Shown: positions 10,441 through 20,488 of the stretch, piece after piece | Numbering within the stretch: position 1 is the first letter of the stretch | Layout: each line of letters starts with the position of its first letter | Assembly (NCBI GenBank): GCA_015178975.1 | Contig: WHVD01000018.1 | Span: 908,001 to 972,000 of the forward strand | Length of the DNA stretch: 64,000 nt | Source of the DNA: Hysterangium stoloniferum | Lineage: Eukaryota; Basidiomycota; Agaricomycetes; Hysterangiales; Hysterangiaceae | Reading direction: 5' to 3' | Made by a program: the position numbers and the translations under genes | Notes under the pieces: generated by a model | Told to the model about the DNA's origin: nothing | What the model saw: only the letters and a program-made list of their open reading frames with translations | Database searches by the model: none

Positions 10441-11220
10441 AATCTGATTTAAAAATTGATGAAGCAACTGGCTGTTTTTCAACCCAGGTATCCAAATCTG
10501 AGCAAGCCGCTGATCTAGAAGGTGTCCCAGAGAAATATCATGACTTCGTGGATGTTTTTAGTAAGCGGAAAGCTGACCAACTTCACCCCACAGAGAGTAC
10601 AACTTAAAAATCGACCTTGAAGAAGGTGCCCAGCCACCCCTAGGACATATTACCTGCTCTCGTCCATGGAACTTTCCGCAATCCACGATTTCCTGGATGA
10701 ACATTTGTCCATAGGCTTTATCAGACCCTCTAAGTCTCATTTTGGAGCACCTGTTCTGTTTGTCAAGAAAAAGGATGGATCCCTTAGACTATGTGTTGAT
10801 TTCAGAGGACTCACCAATGCTCTGTCTGTTTTTCAACATTTTATCAACAACATTTTCTCTGACATGCTCGATGTATGCATCATTGTTTACTTGGACGACA
10901 TTCTTATCTACTCCAAGAATCCCATGGAACATGACAAACAGGTCCATGAAGTTCTCTGGAGACTCAGACAACATGGTTTATTTGCAAATGGTAAAAAATG
11001 TACTTTTGACACAGACTCCGTGGAATACCTGGGCTTCATAATGGGACCTGATGGACTCCGCATGAATGAAACTAAAGTGCAAGTCATTAAAGATTGGCCA
11101 GAACCCTGAAAAGTTAAAGATATACAATCCTTCCTCAGCTTTGCCAATTTTTACCGACAGTTTATCCGCAGATATTCTGACATCACAGTTCCCCTTACCC
11201 ATCTTATGTGTAAGGATACT
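10441..11220 (+). pseudogene. pol: Reverse transcriptase, internally deleted
   Basis: The linker frame (VPEKYHDFVDVFSK) is followed by a stop and then an RT frame at 10666-11109. RT motifs seen are FIRPSKSHFGAPVLFVKKKD, LCVDFRGLT, and the catalytic YLDD at 10888-10899. The roughly 80-90 residues that normally sit between the DFRGLT block and the NA.SVFQ block (including the first catalytic Asp) are missing. After a TGA at 11107-11109 the frame continues with [12 protein letters not shown]. RNase H is absent: at about 11231 the sequence jumps into integrase. Confidence 0.8.
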
Positions 11221-11230
11221 CCATGGAATT

Positions 11231-11700
11231 TTAATCCACTTGCAGAATTTGCTTACAACAGTGCACCCTCAGCCACTACTGGTGTTTCCCCATTCTTTGT
11301 GAATAAAGGATATAATCCAAATATTACAGTACATCCAGAATGAAATCTCACCTCTGCCCATGCTCAAGAGTTCACCATGGACCTCCACAAGCTCCACGAG
11401 GAACTCTGGACTGCAATAAAGTCCACCCAAGAGCGATATCAACATTCAGCGGACAAGCACCGGATTCTGCCACCCAACTTCAAAATTGGTGATCATGTTT
11501 TTGTCAAAGCTCAATTCTTTTGGACTACCCGTCCATCAAAAAAGCTTGCTGAAAAATATTTAGGTCCATTTGAAATAATCGCACAAGTAGGTTCAGTTTC
11601 TTGGACCCTACGGCTTCCAGATTGTAGCATGCACATGGTTACACCTGGTATTTCATGTTTCTATACTAGAACCTTGTACTGCTAACACTATCCCAGATCA
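11231..11700 (+). pseudogene. Integrase C-terminal part with GPY/F-like motif
   Basis: Starts in [20 protein letters not shown], the region just after the integrase catalytic Glu, so the D,D(35)E core is deleted. An in-frame TGA at 11341-11343 follows NPNITVHPE. The 11377-11685 frame carries RYQHSADKHR and then KYLGPFEIIAQVGS, the GPY/F module typical of chromodomain gypsy integrases. The deletion borders resemble those of a recombination-deleted derivative. Confidence 0.75.
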
Positions 11701-11788
11701 CATGCAATCTCCACCTTCTCCGGTCATTATTGACGGAGAACCTGAGTTTGAAATCTCATAAATTTTAGATTCAAAAATTGACAAGACA

Positions 11789-11950
11789 TGTGCTTTACTT
11801 GGTCAAGTGGGTGGGTTACGAGGACACCGATGAAGAAACTTCATGGATTTTGGCCACGGAACTCAGTAATGCCACGGAACTCGGTAATGCCATGGAAATC
11901 ATTACTGACTTTCACACAGCTTACCCACTCAAACCCGGACCACTATCTTT
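11789..11950 (+). pseudogene. Chromodomain at end of pol (family A)
   Basis: The frame reads VLYLVKWVGYEDTDEETSWI, then ATELSNA...ITDFHTAYPLKPGPL, a clear chromodomain (Y-L-V-K-W-x-G-Y, E-x-S-W) of the type that targets Ty3 chromoviruses to heterochromatin. A short duplication (NATELSNA-like, CCACGGAACTC repeated) lies inside it. It lies out of frame or after a break relative to the integrase segment. Confidence 0.8.
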
Positions 11951-12135
11951 TCTTTGACTGCACTCCGCAGACCCCGTGTTACATTTGGACTCATTCTCAT
12001 TATTCCCTGTTGCCCTATGTCTCTCTTTGCTTTTACAGGTTCTGACATGTCTTTCAAGTCCTTAAGTGGATTTTCCACGGACTTTGATTTTTATGTTTTT
12101 TCACACTTTACTTTTATTATTTTATTCATCTACAT

Positions 12136-13101
12136 TTATGGGCTGTGCTTTTTCCCCACCTCAGCCGTCTCCTGAGGGAGCTCCACTATCTCTGTGGGAA
12201 ACCCATCCTCATCTGACCCAGCATCCTCGGAACTCCCGATTTGTGGCTCTTCATACACATAGCTGCCATACTCTGCTAGGAACTTCCAAAATTCCTCGCA
12301 GAGTCTGCAAAGTTCCTTAGCCACCACTATCTGCATTTTGTTGCTCTTCCTAAGCAACTCATTCTGGGCCTCTATGCCCTCAGCGATCCACTCCAAAACC
12401 TCATCCAAACGTGAAAACCCATCTGACCTGCTCATTTCCCACGCCACGGACCCCATGGGCTGCTCATGCATGAGCAAGCACCTTGCTTTGAGGTGCACAC
12501 ACTGAAAGCACCCCAGTCCCTGCCCGGACTTCTGATTGCAATCCGTGTTCCAGTCATTACAACCGGAACACCGCGGGTCATTCCTTGTTGGTAGGCAGAC
12601 TGGTGCCACTTTCCTTGCCTTCTGTTGATGTGGTTAGTTCCCCGGAACATCTGTGGACCTGAGACTTACCTTTTGGGGGCTCTCTGGCTCCCCTTCGGAC
12701 TCTGACTTGACCTCTGTCACCTTGGGCTGAAAATACCAAGTCAGTTAAAATCAACAAGTTGTAACTATGGGACTTACTTTTCCTGTGGCAACTGCAGCCC
12801 TATCTGCAGCCGCCTGGGCTTTCTTCACTGTGACCCATGCAGCCTCCTCCTCATCCTTCTTCCTTTGCTCCTCAGCCACTTTCTCCATGGCCAATGCCGC
12901 CTGGTATTCTCTATCCAACTGCTCTTTGGCCTCCTTGGCCTCCCTCTCCACCTCTTCTCGTTGACATCACTGCTCCTCCCACTGCACCAAGATTTGGGCA
13001 GTGGTGAGAGGCACTCGATATTGATTGCCTGTGGAGGGAGTCCCATCTTGGTTTTTCATGCAAGTCAGCATTGGTCTTCTTGGCATTGGCTTTGGTCCCA
13101 T
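12136..13101 (-). CDS. Antisense Zn2Cys6/coiled-coil gene of element A, three exons, one stop
   Basis: Exons are 13101-12778, 12726-12670 and 12621-12136 (108, 19 and 162 codons). The introns are 51 and 47 nt with GTAAG donors and TTCAG/AACAG acceptors. Exon 1 is a charged coiled coil rich in Glu, Lys, Ala and Gln. Exon 2 is an acidic Ser/Glu linker. Exon 3 carries C-x2-C-x6-C-x9-C-x2-C-x6-C (starting DPRCSGCNDW), the spacing of fungal Zn2Cys6 clusters, then a helical tail. An in-frame TGA at 12969-12967 (codon 45) breaks this copy or was a CGA. It lies between the chromodomain and the 3' LTR but on the opposite strand. The element B copy at 20489-21474 has the same architecture. A DNA-binding or RNA-binding role is only inferred. 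Confidence 0.75.
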
Positions 13102-13152
13102 GGTGTCGATGATGGGGGTAATAAAGAAGAAGAAAATTCATTTTTTCAATTT

Positions 13153-13210
13153 TTCATATAGGCTTGTTGCATCTGAACCTTACCTTCCAGATCACGTGAC
13201 TTTATGACAC
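13153..13210 (-). promoter_or_regulatory. Candidate promoter of the antisense gene (A)
   Basis: On the minus strand TGTCATAAAGTCACGTGATC (within 13210-13189) contains an E-box palindrome CACGTG, followed by a TATA-like CCTATATGAA about 55 nt before the ATG. The element B copy shows TGTCAAAACATCATGTGACT and a TATA-like ACATATAAAA at similar distances from its ATG. Confidence 0.45.
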
Positions 13211-13741
13211 ATACATGTAACTGACATGACTTTTGACACATGTGCATAGCTGTTATGTATTTCTAAGTTTTTTCCAATTTTTAAACAATTTCCCCTAACA
13301 AATTGCGAAAACAAATATTCAAATGTAATTATATTGCGACGATTAAATTGTACAATATTTGTTTGATTTATCTTGAATTTATACAATTTATTTTGTAGTT
13401 TTATCTAATAAATTTAGCAAATTATTGAATTTCTACTTTTTATTCTTTTTTGATTAATATGTCGGCGACTCAGCGCTTATTCACAACGCGCGAGTAATCA
13501 TGTGACATTCACATGATATTTCAAACTCCGACGCCGACAAAACGCGATTTGAAATACTCGCGCATTATCAAGGCGAAATATATATATATTTTTATATTAT
13601 TATAATAAAATATTATATTTATAACTAATTAAAAGTAAATATAATAATTATATAATAATATGAAACCGGCCTGGCGTTTATTACACGGCGGGCGGGAAAA
13701 TCGTCACAACGAGTGACAACCGTCATAACAGGTGACAGTTG

Positions 13742-13893
13742 TCACAAGGGCGCGCGACGGTCACAGAGGCGCGTGACGGTCACAGAGGCGCGCGACGGTC
13801 ACAGAGGCGCGCGACGGTCACAGAGGCGCGCGACGGTCACAGAGGCGCGCGACGGTCACAGAGGCGCGCGACGGTCACAAAGGCGCGCGACGG
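13742..13893. repeat. 19-bp GC-rich minisatellite, 8 copies
   Basis: Unit TCACAGAGGCGCGCGACGG. It is far richer in GC and CpG than its AT-rich flanks. The open frame at 13713-14033 is a by-product of the repeat. Confidence 0.9.
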
Positions 13894-14343
13894 TCACAAC
13901 GCGTGACAGTCACAAGACGCGAAGGGTGTCATGCGCGCGCACAGGCGCGAGAGCATTATGTCATCATATATGCTACTGCAACAAAAACAGGAAACTCTCT
14001 GGAACATTCCAGTGGCTTCCAATGGAACATTAGTTAATAGGTACTAATATTAGATAGAATATTGTAGAATATTCTATAAAATTCTACAATGTTCCATTAT
14101 GCCAAGAATATTCTATAGTGTCTTAGAAGTAGTTAGAACCTTCCACAATGCTCTAGAAAATTCTAGAAAATTCTAAATGACATCACTCCTCCCAGAATGA
14201 CATCATTAAATCTTCTAGAATCTTCTAAATGTCTCAGACTAAAATGTATATAAGGAGCTCAGCTCCAGCCTTGAATAAAAAAATAAATCATATTATCACA
14301 TCAACCCACCACATCTGTGTGTGTCACTGCAGCAAGCAGGCTA

Positions 14344-14720
14344 CTCCACCCCTATCTGGGCAGTTGGACATCTAATTCCACCTCTATCTGAGCTGTTGGA
14401 AACCCTTGCCACCTCTATCAGAGTTGTTGGCCCAATCAGATCCCTTGTCACCTCAATCTGAGCTGTTGACTGATCTGCTGTTCCCCTGTCACCTCAATCT
14501 GAGTTGTTGACTTTTGTTCCCCCTTGCCACTTCTTAACTGAATAGTTGGCTATCTTTTATATATTATTTCCACCTCAGTTAGAGTTGTTGGTTATTAACT
14601 AATAATATATAAATAATCTTATACTATAGTCATCTCTTAATTGAGTATTTGATTATTAGTTTTCTCTACATTGTTATTTGTAGTTTAAGACTTCAGTCAC
14701 CTCTAGTTGAGTAATTTGAC
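14344..14720. repeat. Array of about nine hairpin-like motifs
   Basis: A degenerate core CCACCTC-nnn(nn)-GAG-nnGTTGG recurs every 30-65 bp (near 14345, 14379, 14409, 14449, 14490, 14526, 14568, 14629 and 14697). CTC pairs with GAG in nearly all units although the loop changes. Confidence 0.6.
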
Positions 14721-15305
14721 TGTTTATTACATTGCAAATAATCCCGTTCCTTTGTTCATTTATTGTGAATCAGTAAAGCATATTCACATAAACAAATACT
14801 GAGAATATCCTTGCAGAATCCTTAAGACTACATTAAGATCCTGATAAGTTAATATCACAGTAGACCTTGTAGGTTAGTGTAAATAAAGCATATATTAGCC
14901 AAATAGTGTTTTATTCTATATCTAATCTTTTGACCCGTTTATAAATATTTTTACTGTTTGACAAATAGTATAAAATATATATAAACTAGCTAGCATTGAA
15001 GTTAAATCTAGCTTCGGAATCAGTAAATTGTTATTCTTATTTTAGTAGTTGTTTTTACAGAAAAAGAACAAGCTTGCACAAGCAGCTCTCAAAACCTTCT
15101 TTGCGAAGTTGGGTGCATATATTCAAGTAAACTCTTGACTTCAGGGGTTCTAAGTCTATTTAGGCTGCCACTGATTAATATCAAATACTTAAATTATTTT
15201 ACCTTGCAGTGAATTGAGTATTTGCACATTTTGATAGAGCATTGGACTCCTTTTTCGGAAAATAGTATTAAAATAAGGCTAATACATTACAATAGCCAAC
15301 AAAAA

Positions 15306-15357
15306 CCTTATCAAGTTCTAGAGCCTCTTTGGGACTTCAGCATAAAGGGAGGGTACT
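15306..15357 (+). other. PPT region of element A
   Basis: CAAGTTCTAGAGCCTC... leads to AAAGGGAGGGTAC directly before the LTR-A at 15358. The same layout (CCTCCTTGAGATTTCGG, then AAAAGGGGAGATAC) is found in reverse at 20314-20366 for family B. It marks the 15358 LTR as a 3' LTR. Confidence 0.75.
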
Positions 15358-16173
15358 GTTACGACTGGAAATCCTGCTGGACTCTGGGCACTAACTTATA
15401 TGCACCTGCACCCTATACACACCAATTGTCAGTTTACTGGAATTCCCACTGGAATCTGTACATCAGACTTGTCCATGTTCAACTTCGTTACTTCATGTAT
15501 CAGTCACCAGAATACCTGCCAGACTCCGTCCCTGTCTATGTCTGACTCTGCCCCATGCATCAGTCACTGGACCCTGCTCGGAAAACCCATCATCCCTTTA
15601 CCTGAGCCCTGTTCCCATTATAGTCAAATGACCTGTCACGATTCAGACTCCACTCCCACTCCATTCCCATTATGGTTTTATGACCTGTCATGATTCGGAC
15701 TCCGCTCCGTTCCATCCCATTCCTAACCAAGTTTGGTGTTTACTTATCTTGTTTTATGTGTGTTAGTTTCATTTTCATTATTACTGGATTTGGTATGTTA
15801 TTCATTCCACAGTCTATATAGTCTGGCAGATGTTGTACATACAATCCAGTCAGAAAATCAGCTGAGATTCTCCCCAGTAATCTTAGTATATTTTCCACTC
15901 TAAATTCCTCTTTGAATTACACCACTCTCACTAGTTAGAGCCCATGGGCTCTGATGCATCAATCACTCAACCTCTAACCTATCTATCTTGACTCCCCAAC
16001 TTCTTGACCCATGACCTCTTGACCCACGAACTCCACCCAGACTCCCCAGGATTCCCGTCTGCCCATTTGAAATTGGACAACATGATCTCACAAGGGTGCA
16101 GCCTATAAGCTGAAGCCAAGTCCTACTGGATTTCCTGCAGGTTTCTCTGGAAACCCTCCATGTATGCACCCTT
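15358..16173 (+). mobile_element. LTR-A, nearly complete (3' LTR of left element)
   Basis: TGTTACGACTGGAAATCCTG at the start, TATA-like CTATATAG near 15818, palindrome GAGCCCATGGGCTC at 15938-15951, shared core at 16106-16124, end CACCCTTAA. Gag sequence resumes immediately after it, so it also acts as the 5' LTR of a second, deleted element copy in tandem. Confidence 0.85.
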
Positions 16174-16301
16174 AAACACTCCAACCCCAACAAACTATCA
16201 ACCTTCCTCATGTAGTGCCATTTGACTTCCACAATCAACCTGCTATATTTCCCATGGACTCCTGAAAAGTCAATTATGCACTATTTTACTTCTTGGGATC
16301 T
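16174..16301 (+). pseudogene. gag: gag fragment (part 1)
   Basis: Matches gag around 9068-9200 at the DNA level (ccaaccccaacaaact, ccatggactcc.gaaaagtca, ttgggatct). The leader and gag N-terminus are deleted, and TAG and TGA codons interrupt it. The reading continues at 18562 after the nested LTR. Confidence 0.8.
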
Positions 16302-16384
16302 TGTTAGGATACACACACAGGGAGGGTCTCCGGAGAAACCCGCGGGATATCCGGTAGGACTTGGCTTCAGCTTATAGGCTGCGC

Positions 16385-17793
16385 TGTAGAGAGTTCAATC
16401 GGAAAGAGACTAATATGGCTATAGTTTGAAGTCACGTCACAAGCACAAATTCTTATATATACTTTGGCACTCAAGACGACTTCTACACAGCCAAATCAGT
16501 TTCATCAAACAGACGACCAAAACTCCATCATGTTCAACACTGCATTGTCCTCTAAAGTAACCCTCAGTTCCTACTCAAAACCGACTCTTCACTCCCAAAT
16601 AGAACTCCAGCCAATAACATCTCACTTCTCCTCATCCTCAGACATCATTTCCAAGCCCCTACCAGCCCACTCATGCTCCTCCAAGAAATACCATCGTTTC
16701 CTCCATCGACAAGGTATTCGACTCCCATATGCTCCAGACGATCCTGTCTTCATTCGTATAGAACACTATGATGGCTCCTCCGAAATCCTCCACTATCGAT
16801 TCGATCGAGTGTTCCAGCAGGACTGTTCCCCACCGTCATTGGGAATCTATTACATGGCAACGTTCAATCCAATAGGAGATCACAGAGGACCCAAGTTATT
16901 CAGGACCCCGGTTCCAGAGGGAAGTCAAGTAGAGCCTCGTTGAGGTCGTCATTGATTCGTGTTCCTTGCGTGGTTGTGGAGCCTACTCACCACCTGGTTC
17001 TAAAATGGTGAATGATTGCGTCCCCTCCTTATACTGCAAAACTAGGAACACAATACGTCCAATCTCGGTTCATTGATTGGTAATATTGTCAAGATTTCGA
17101 AATCAAGCATAGCATTTGAGGGTGATGCATTATCATGGGATTCTTGTGTTTCTGACTCATATCATCGATGTTTCATCAGCCATCACTTCTATTACTCCAT
17201 CATCCCTATTGTCTGACTCACTTCCCCTATTGTTCTATTGTGTTTCCCCATTTATCCGTATCACATGTCTGATCTCATCTTTTGTTTGTCATTCTCTTAT
17301 TGTTCAGCGCAGCCTCCCCCTATTATTGTTCACAGCTTTACTAACACTCCTATTATGATGACTCAGAGATGACTCACACCATATCACATCGTTATTGTGT
17401 CATTGTTTGTAGATGTTTGATTTGACCTGTGCTCTCTCATGTATATAAGGGCCTCTCTTTTGCCCACTATTGAACAAGCAATTTCGTTGTATCTCATTTC
17501 GAAGCTCATTCTTAAGGACAGTCTCTTAAGTCTTACTCTCAGTCTCACTCCTACGGCCAGTAAGGGATACTGTGGTGTCTCTTATTGTTGAAGTTCTACA
17601 CTCCTCGACATTGGGCTTATGTCAGCCTTTTGTATTCATCTTCGATTACGTCATCCAAGGTCCGATCTCTAGCCTCTCGCTCCGAGTGTGTTTGGTTATA
17701 GACTGGTTTCAAGAACGACTGTGTTAGTGACCGTCATAAAGACTTGACCGTTGCGCGCAGGTTATTAGGTCTTTTCCTAGTAATGAACTTACA
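16385..17793 (+). mobile_element. 1.4-kb LTR-like insertion inside LTR-A
   Basis: Bounded by TGTAGAGAG and ACTTACA, with GCGC (or GCGCT) repeated at 16381 and 17794. TATATAA at 17442-17448 and a downstream transcribed-looking stretch suggest a long solo LTR with a U3 of about 1 kb. It is unrelated to families A, B or C. It contains the 16464-16943 ORF. Confidence 0.65.
16464..16943 (+). CDS. ORF inside the U3 of the 1.4-kb LTR-like element
   Basis: A 480-nt open frame; the first ATG in it is near 16530, so the protein would be about 137 residues. Two parts are visible: a Ser/Thr/Pro/Gln-rich N-terminus, and a more folded-looking C-terminal half (YHRFLHRQGIRLPYAPDD, FIRIEHYDGSSEILHYRF). It ends before the TATA box. 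No family recognised. It could be the 3' end of the element's polyprotein running into the LTR, or an accessory ORF. Confidence 0.45.
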   Translation: MALKTTSTQPNQFHQTDDQNSIMFNTALSSKVTLSSYSKPTLHSQIELQPITSHFSSSSDIISKPLPAHSCSSKKYHRFLHRQGIRLPYAPDDPVFIRIEHYDGSSEILHYRFDRVFQQDCSPPSLGIYYMATFNPIGDHRGPKLFRTPVPEGSQVEPR

Positions 17794-18561
17794 GCGCTCT
17801 CACTAGATCGTGTTGTCCAATTTCAAACAGGTGGACGGGAATCCTGGGGAGCCCGGGCTGGGTTCATGGGTCGTAGGTCGTAGGTCATAGGTCGGAGGTC
17901 GGAGGTCGTGGGTCGGAGGTCATGGGTCGTGAGTCGAGATGGTTGAGAGAGATAGATGCGTCGGAGCCCGTGGGCTCCGACTAGTGCGAGCGGTGTGAAT
18001 TAAGTAGGGTTTTAGAGTAGAAAATGTTATTAGATTACTGGGGGGAATCTAAGCTAATTTTCTGACTGGATTGTATGTACAACATCTGCCAGTTTATATA
18101 GACCATGGAGTGCATGACATACCAAATCCAGTAATGATGAAACGAAACTAACAAAACATAAAATGGGAATAGTAAACACCAAGTTTGGTGTTAGGAACGG
18201 GATGGAACGGAGCGGAGTCCGAATCGTGACAAAGCATAACCCATAATGGGAAACAGAGCGGGAGCGGAGTCCTAAATCGTGACAGGTCATTTGACTAAAA
18301 CGGGAATGGGGCTCAATTAGAGTGGTGATGGGATTCTAAGTGGGGTCCGGTGACTGATGCGTGGGATGAAGACGGACATAGACAGAGACGGAGTCCGGGG
18401 GAAGTCTGGTGACTGATATGTGTCGTAATGAGGTCGAATGTAATGAGTCTTGTCGTATGGAGTCTGGGCAGGAAATCCTATAAACAGACAATTGGTGCTT
18501 GTAGCGCATGGGGGTGTATGGGTTAGTGCCCAGAGTCCGGCAGGATTGTCCAGTCATAACA

Positions 18562-19258
18562 GATCTGCATTGAAGTGGTTTGAACTGGCATTTAGTGGAC
18601 TTACAAAGGAAGAACCAAACTGGCTTGAAGATTGGAAATTCAACAATTTCACAGTGTGTTGTCAATGGGGCAATTCTGCACTCCACCATCAGTTTTATTC
18701 CAGCCTGCCATCCCACCTTAAAGATGAAGTCCCTAAAGGTGAAGATGACAAGCCAAAGATGTTGTCCCACATGTGCCTTAAGGCCCAGAATGCAGATGCA
18801 CATTATTGGCAATGTCCTGTGGAAATCACCTGTGAGATACCTGCAGACAAGAGCAGCAAGTCCATAATGGCAAAAGCAATAACAACCAGTCTGGCAATGA
18901 TTTGAACCCTGCACAATCTGACCAGAAGAACTGAAAAAAGTCTTCCAACAACAAAAACACTGGTAATAGCAACAAAGGTCAACAATCCTGGAAACATAGT
19001 CAACTGGAAAACCTGACCTTACTGGCAAACTCAGGCCTGATAGCAAACCTACCCCACAAGAAAGGCAATGTTGCATGGACAATAACCTTTGTCTCTTGGG
19101 CAGGAAACCAGGCTATCATGTCCTGGAATGTCTGGTAGCAAAAGCTAATGCTACTAAAGCTCAGGCAGCCACCACCACCTCCATGGGATCTCCACAGGAG
19201 AAGCTGGCCACCAAGTCAAAAAAAGAGTAAGCAACCTCCAGACTCCATGCAGACTGAT
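18562..19258 (+). pseudogene. gag: gag fragment (part 2)
   Basis: Continues gag of the 16174 fragment: ALKWFELAFSGL and WLEDW, then a deletion to FNNFTVCCQWGNSALHHQFY, KDEVPKGEDDKPKMLSHM, and a zinc-knuckle-like NNLCLLGRKPGY...LEC. A TGA (18903-18905) and frame breaks prevent translation. It has a single copy of the segment triplicated at 9458-9548. Confidence 0.85.
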
Positions 19259-19399
19259 ATTTGTGTTAGTTCACCCATCTTAATACATCCACTCTCTCAA
19301 ATTCTAACTCACTATTTGTAAAACTTACTTCTACTTGTCAGCCAGCCTGATAGTCAGAGTATCTTTCCCAATTCAGCCTTGTGATTCATTTCCAGTGAG

Positions 19400-19577
19400 G
19401 CTGCCTTGGCAGTAAACCTGATGCTATGACTAGATGATGGGACATCTACAGTACCTTAAAGAGAGGAAAAGTGATTATGCTGCAGTTGATCCACATAAAT
19501 TGAAGCCAATATTCACCTCTGAACAACTGACACCATCTGTGGAACTCAATTTCCATGGATTTCATTGAACATCTTCC
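19400..19577 (+). pseudogene. RNase H / integrase linker fragment
   Basis: MLWLDDGTSTVP, DPHKLKPIFTSEQL and NFHGFH (a diverged SMDFIEHLP block) match the same region of the minus-strand element near 24990-27050. Protease, RT and most of RNase H are deleted between 19258 and here. It is cut by the LTR-B2 at 19578. Confidence 0.65.
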
Positions 19578-20313
19578 TGTTAAGAACTGAAAACTGACTA
19601 ATGTTGGTGGCTGACAGGGACTGATCGGAAGGACTTGGCTTCAGCTTATGTGCTGCGCCCTCGCAAATATCCGTAGGGTGTCCTTGAATTTCGGACGGGT
19701 GAAGACTAATCCTAAAGAGTTCCCTTTGGCGAGATGCTGATCAGAACCAAAGGACAAGTCGAGTGTCGGGCCAGGGGCCAGGGCTGGGAGTGGGCGAGCG
19801 CACGCGAAGGCGGATGAGGGGATCCTTAGTATGAGACTGTTACAGATGTATGAGGGTATTCTGAGTTGATATTCTGATTGCCTAGTTACTACAACTACAG
19901 CGGGTTCATATACAAGTAACAGGCATCTAGAAAAATACTAACGGGGAGAAAGGCAGAGAATGGTATTAACAATAAGCTTGACTAGGAATGGGAAGTTTAT
20001 GATTAGTTCGGAAGCTGATGATAACCAAGAGCGGAATTACGATAAAAGGAAATAGTTCGTGGACTACAAATATAGATAGATATATGTGAAACATAGGATA
20101 GGACGGATCAACATCATAAAAAGAGACGTATCAAAAGTTTAACCAGACAATATGAGTATTTGACGTGGGCGTAAATGGAGTTTGATCATTGCGAAAGCAT
20201 ACGTCAGCTTCGGGGGCTGATGGTTTCCGATATGGTGACTTGAATGGTAACTTGAATCGTTGATAAGTGGCGATAACCTCGGGGACCGATAGGGTTGCGA
20301 CACAGTCGTAACA
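19578..20313 (-). mobile_element. LTR-B2, 3' LTR of a minus-strand element
   Basis: TGTTAAGAACTG at the left and CAGTCGTAACA at the right. There is no target duplication, and a PPT in reverse follows at once (GTATCTCCCCTTTTGGCC), so the element body lies to the right (20314-21735). It carries the shared core at 19630-19648. Confidence 0.85.
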
Positions 20314-20392
20314 GTATCTCCCCTTTTGGCCGAAATCTCAAGGAGGCCAAAAATCTAGATCTTGTACGTAAAAAACTTGTCGGGTATGGTTG

Positions 20393-20440
20393 GGTGTGTC
20401 AAAACATCATGTGACTCGGCAAAAAATTACATATAAAAAT
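20393..20440 (+). promoter_or_regulatory. Candidate promoter of the antisense gene (B)
   Basis: TGTCAAAACATCATGTGACT (20396-20415) contains an E-box-like CATGTG. TATA-like ACATATAAAA lies about 58 nt before the ATG at 20489. The layout parallels the A copy. Confidence 0.45.
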
Positions 20441-20488
20441 TTGAGGGGTCCTGGCACTTGAAATTCCACTTCTCTTCCCTTGACCACC

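Larger units (their letters stand above)
13430..15060 (+). mobile_element. Probable LTR of an unrelated element inserted in element A
   Basis: This block interrupts element A between the antisense gene and the PPT. It has a TATA box (TATATAA, 14247-14253) followed within 40 bp by AATAAA signals (14274-14287), an LTR-like U3-R layout, then a long pyrimidine-rich tract with a repeated hairpin motif. Exact ends and a target duplication were not found. No coding sequence. Confidence 0.4.
16302..18561 (-). mobile_element. LTR-A inserted in gag, reverse, itself interrupted
   Basis: Left end TGTTAGGATACACACACAGG, right end CAGTCATAACA. It is flanked by perfect GATCT duplications (16297-16301 and 18562-18566). 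The LTR sequence covers 16302-16384 and 17798-18561; the middle is a separate 1.4-kb insertion. It keeps the palindrome GGAGCCCGTGGGCTCC (17963-17978) and the shared core (16356-16374). Confidence 0.9.

Noticed and set aside
13713..14033. 106-codon ORF with repeated RRSQRRATVTEARDGH peptide
   Set aside because: Product of the 19-bp minisatellite, with no coding context.
18336..19082. 248-codon minus-strand ORF, one of the longest in the window
   Set aside because: It runs antisense through LTR-A and the gag fragment; its peptides mirror the gag sequence and no known domain appears.
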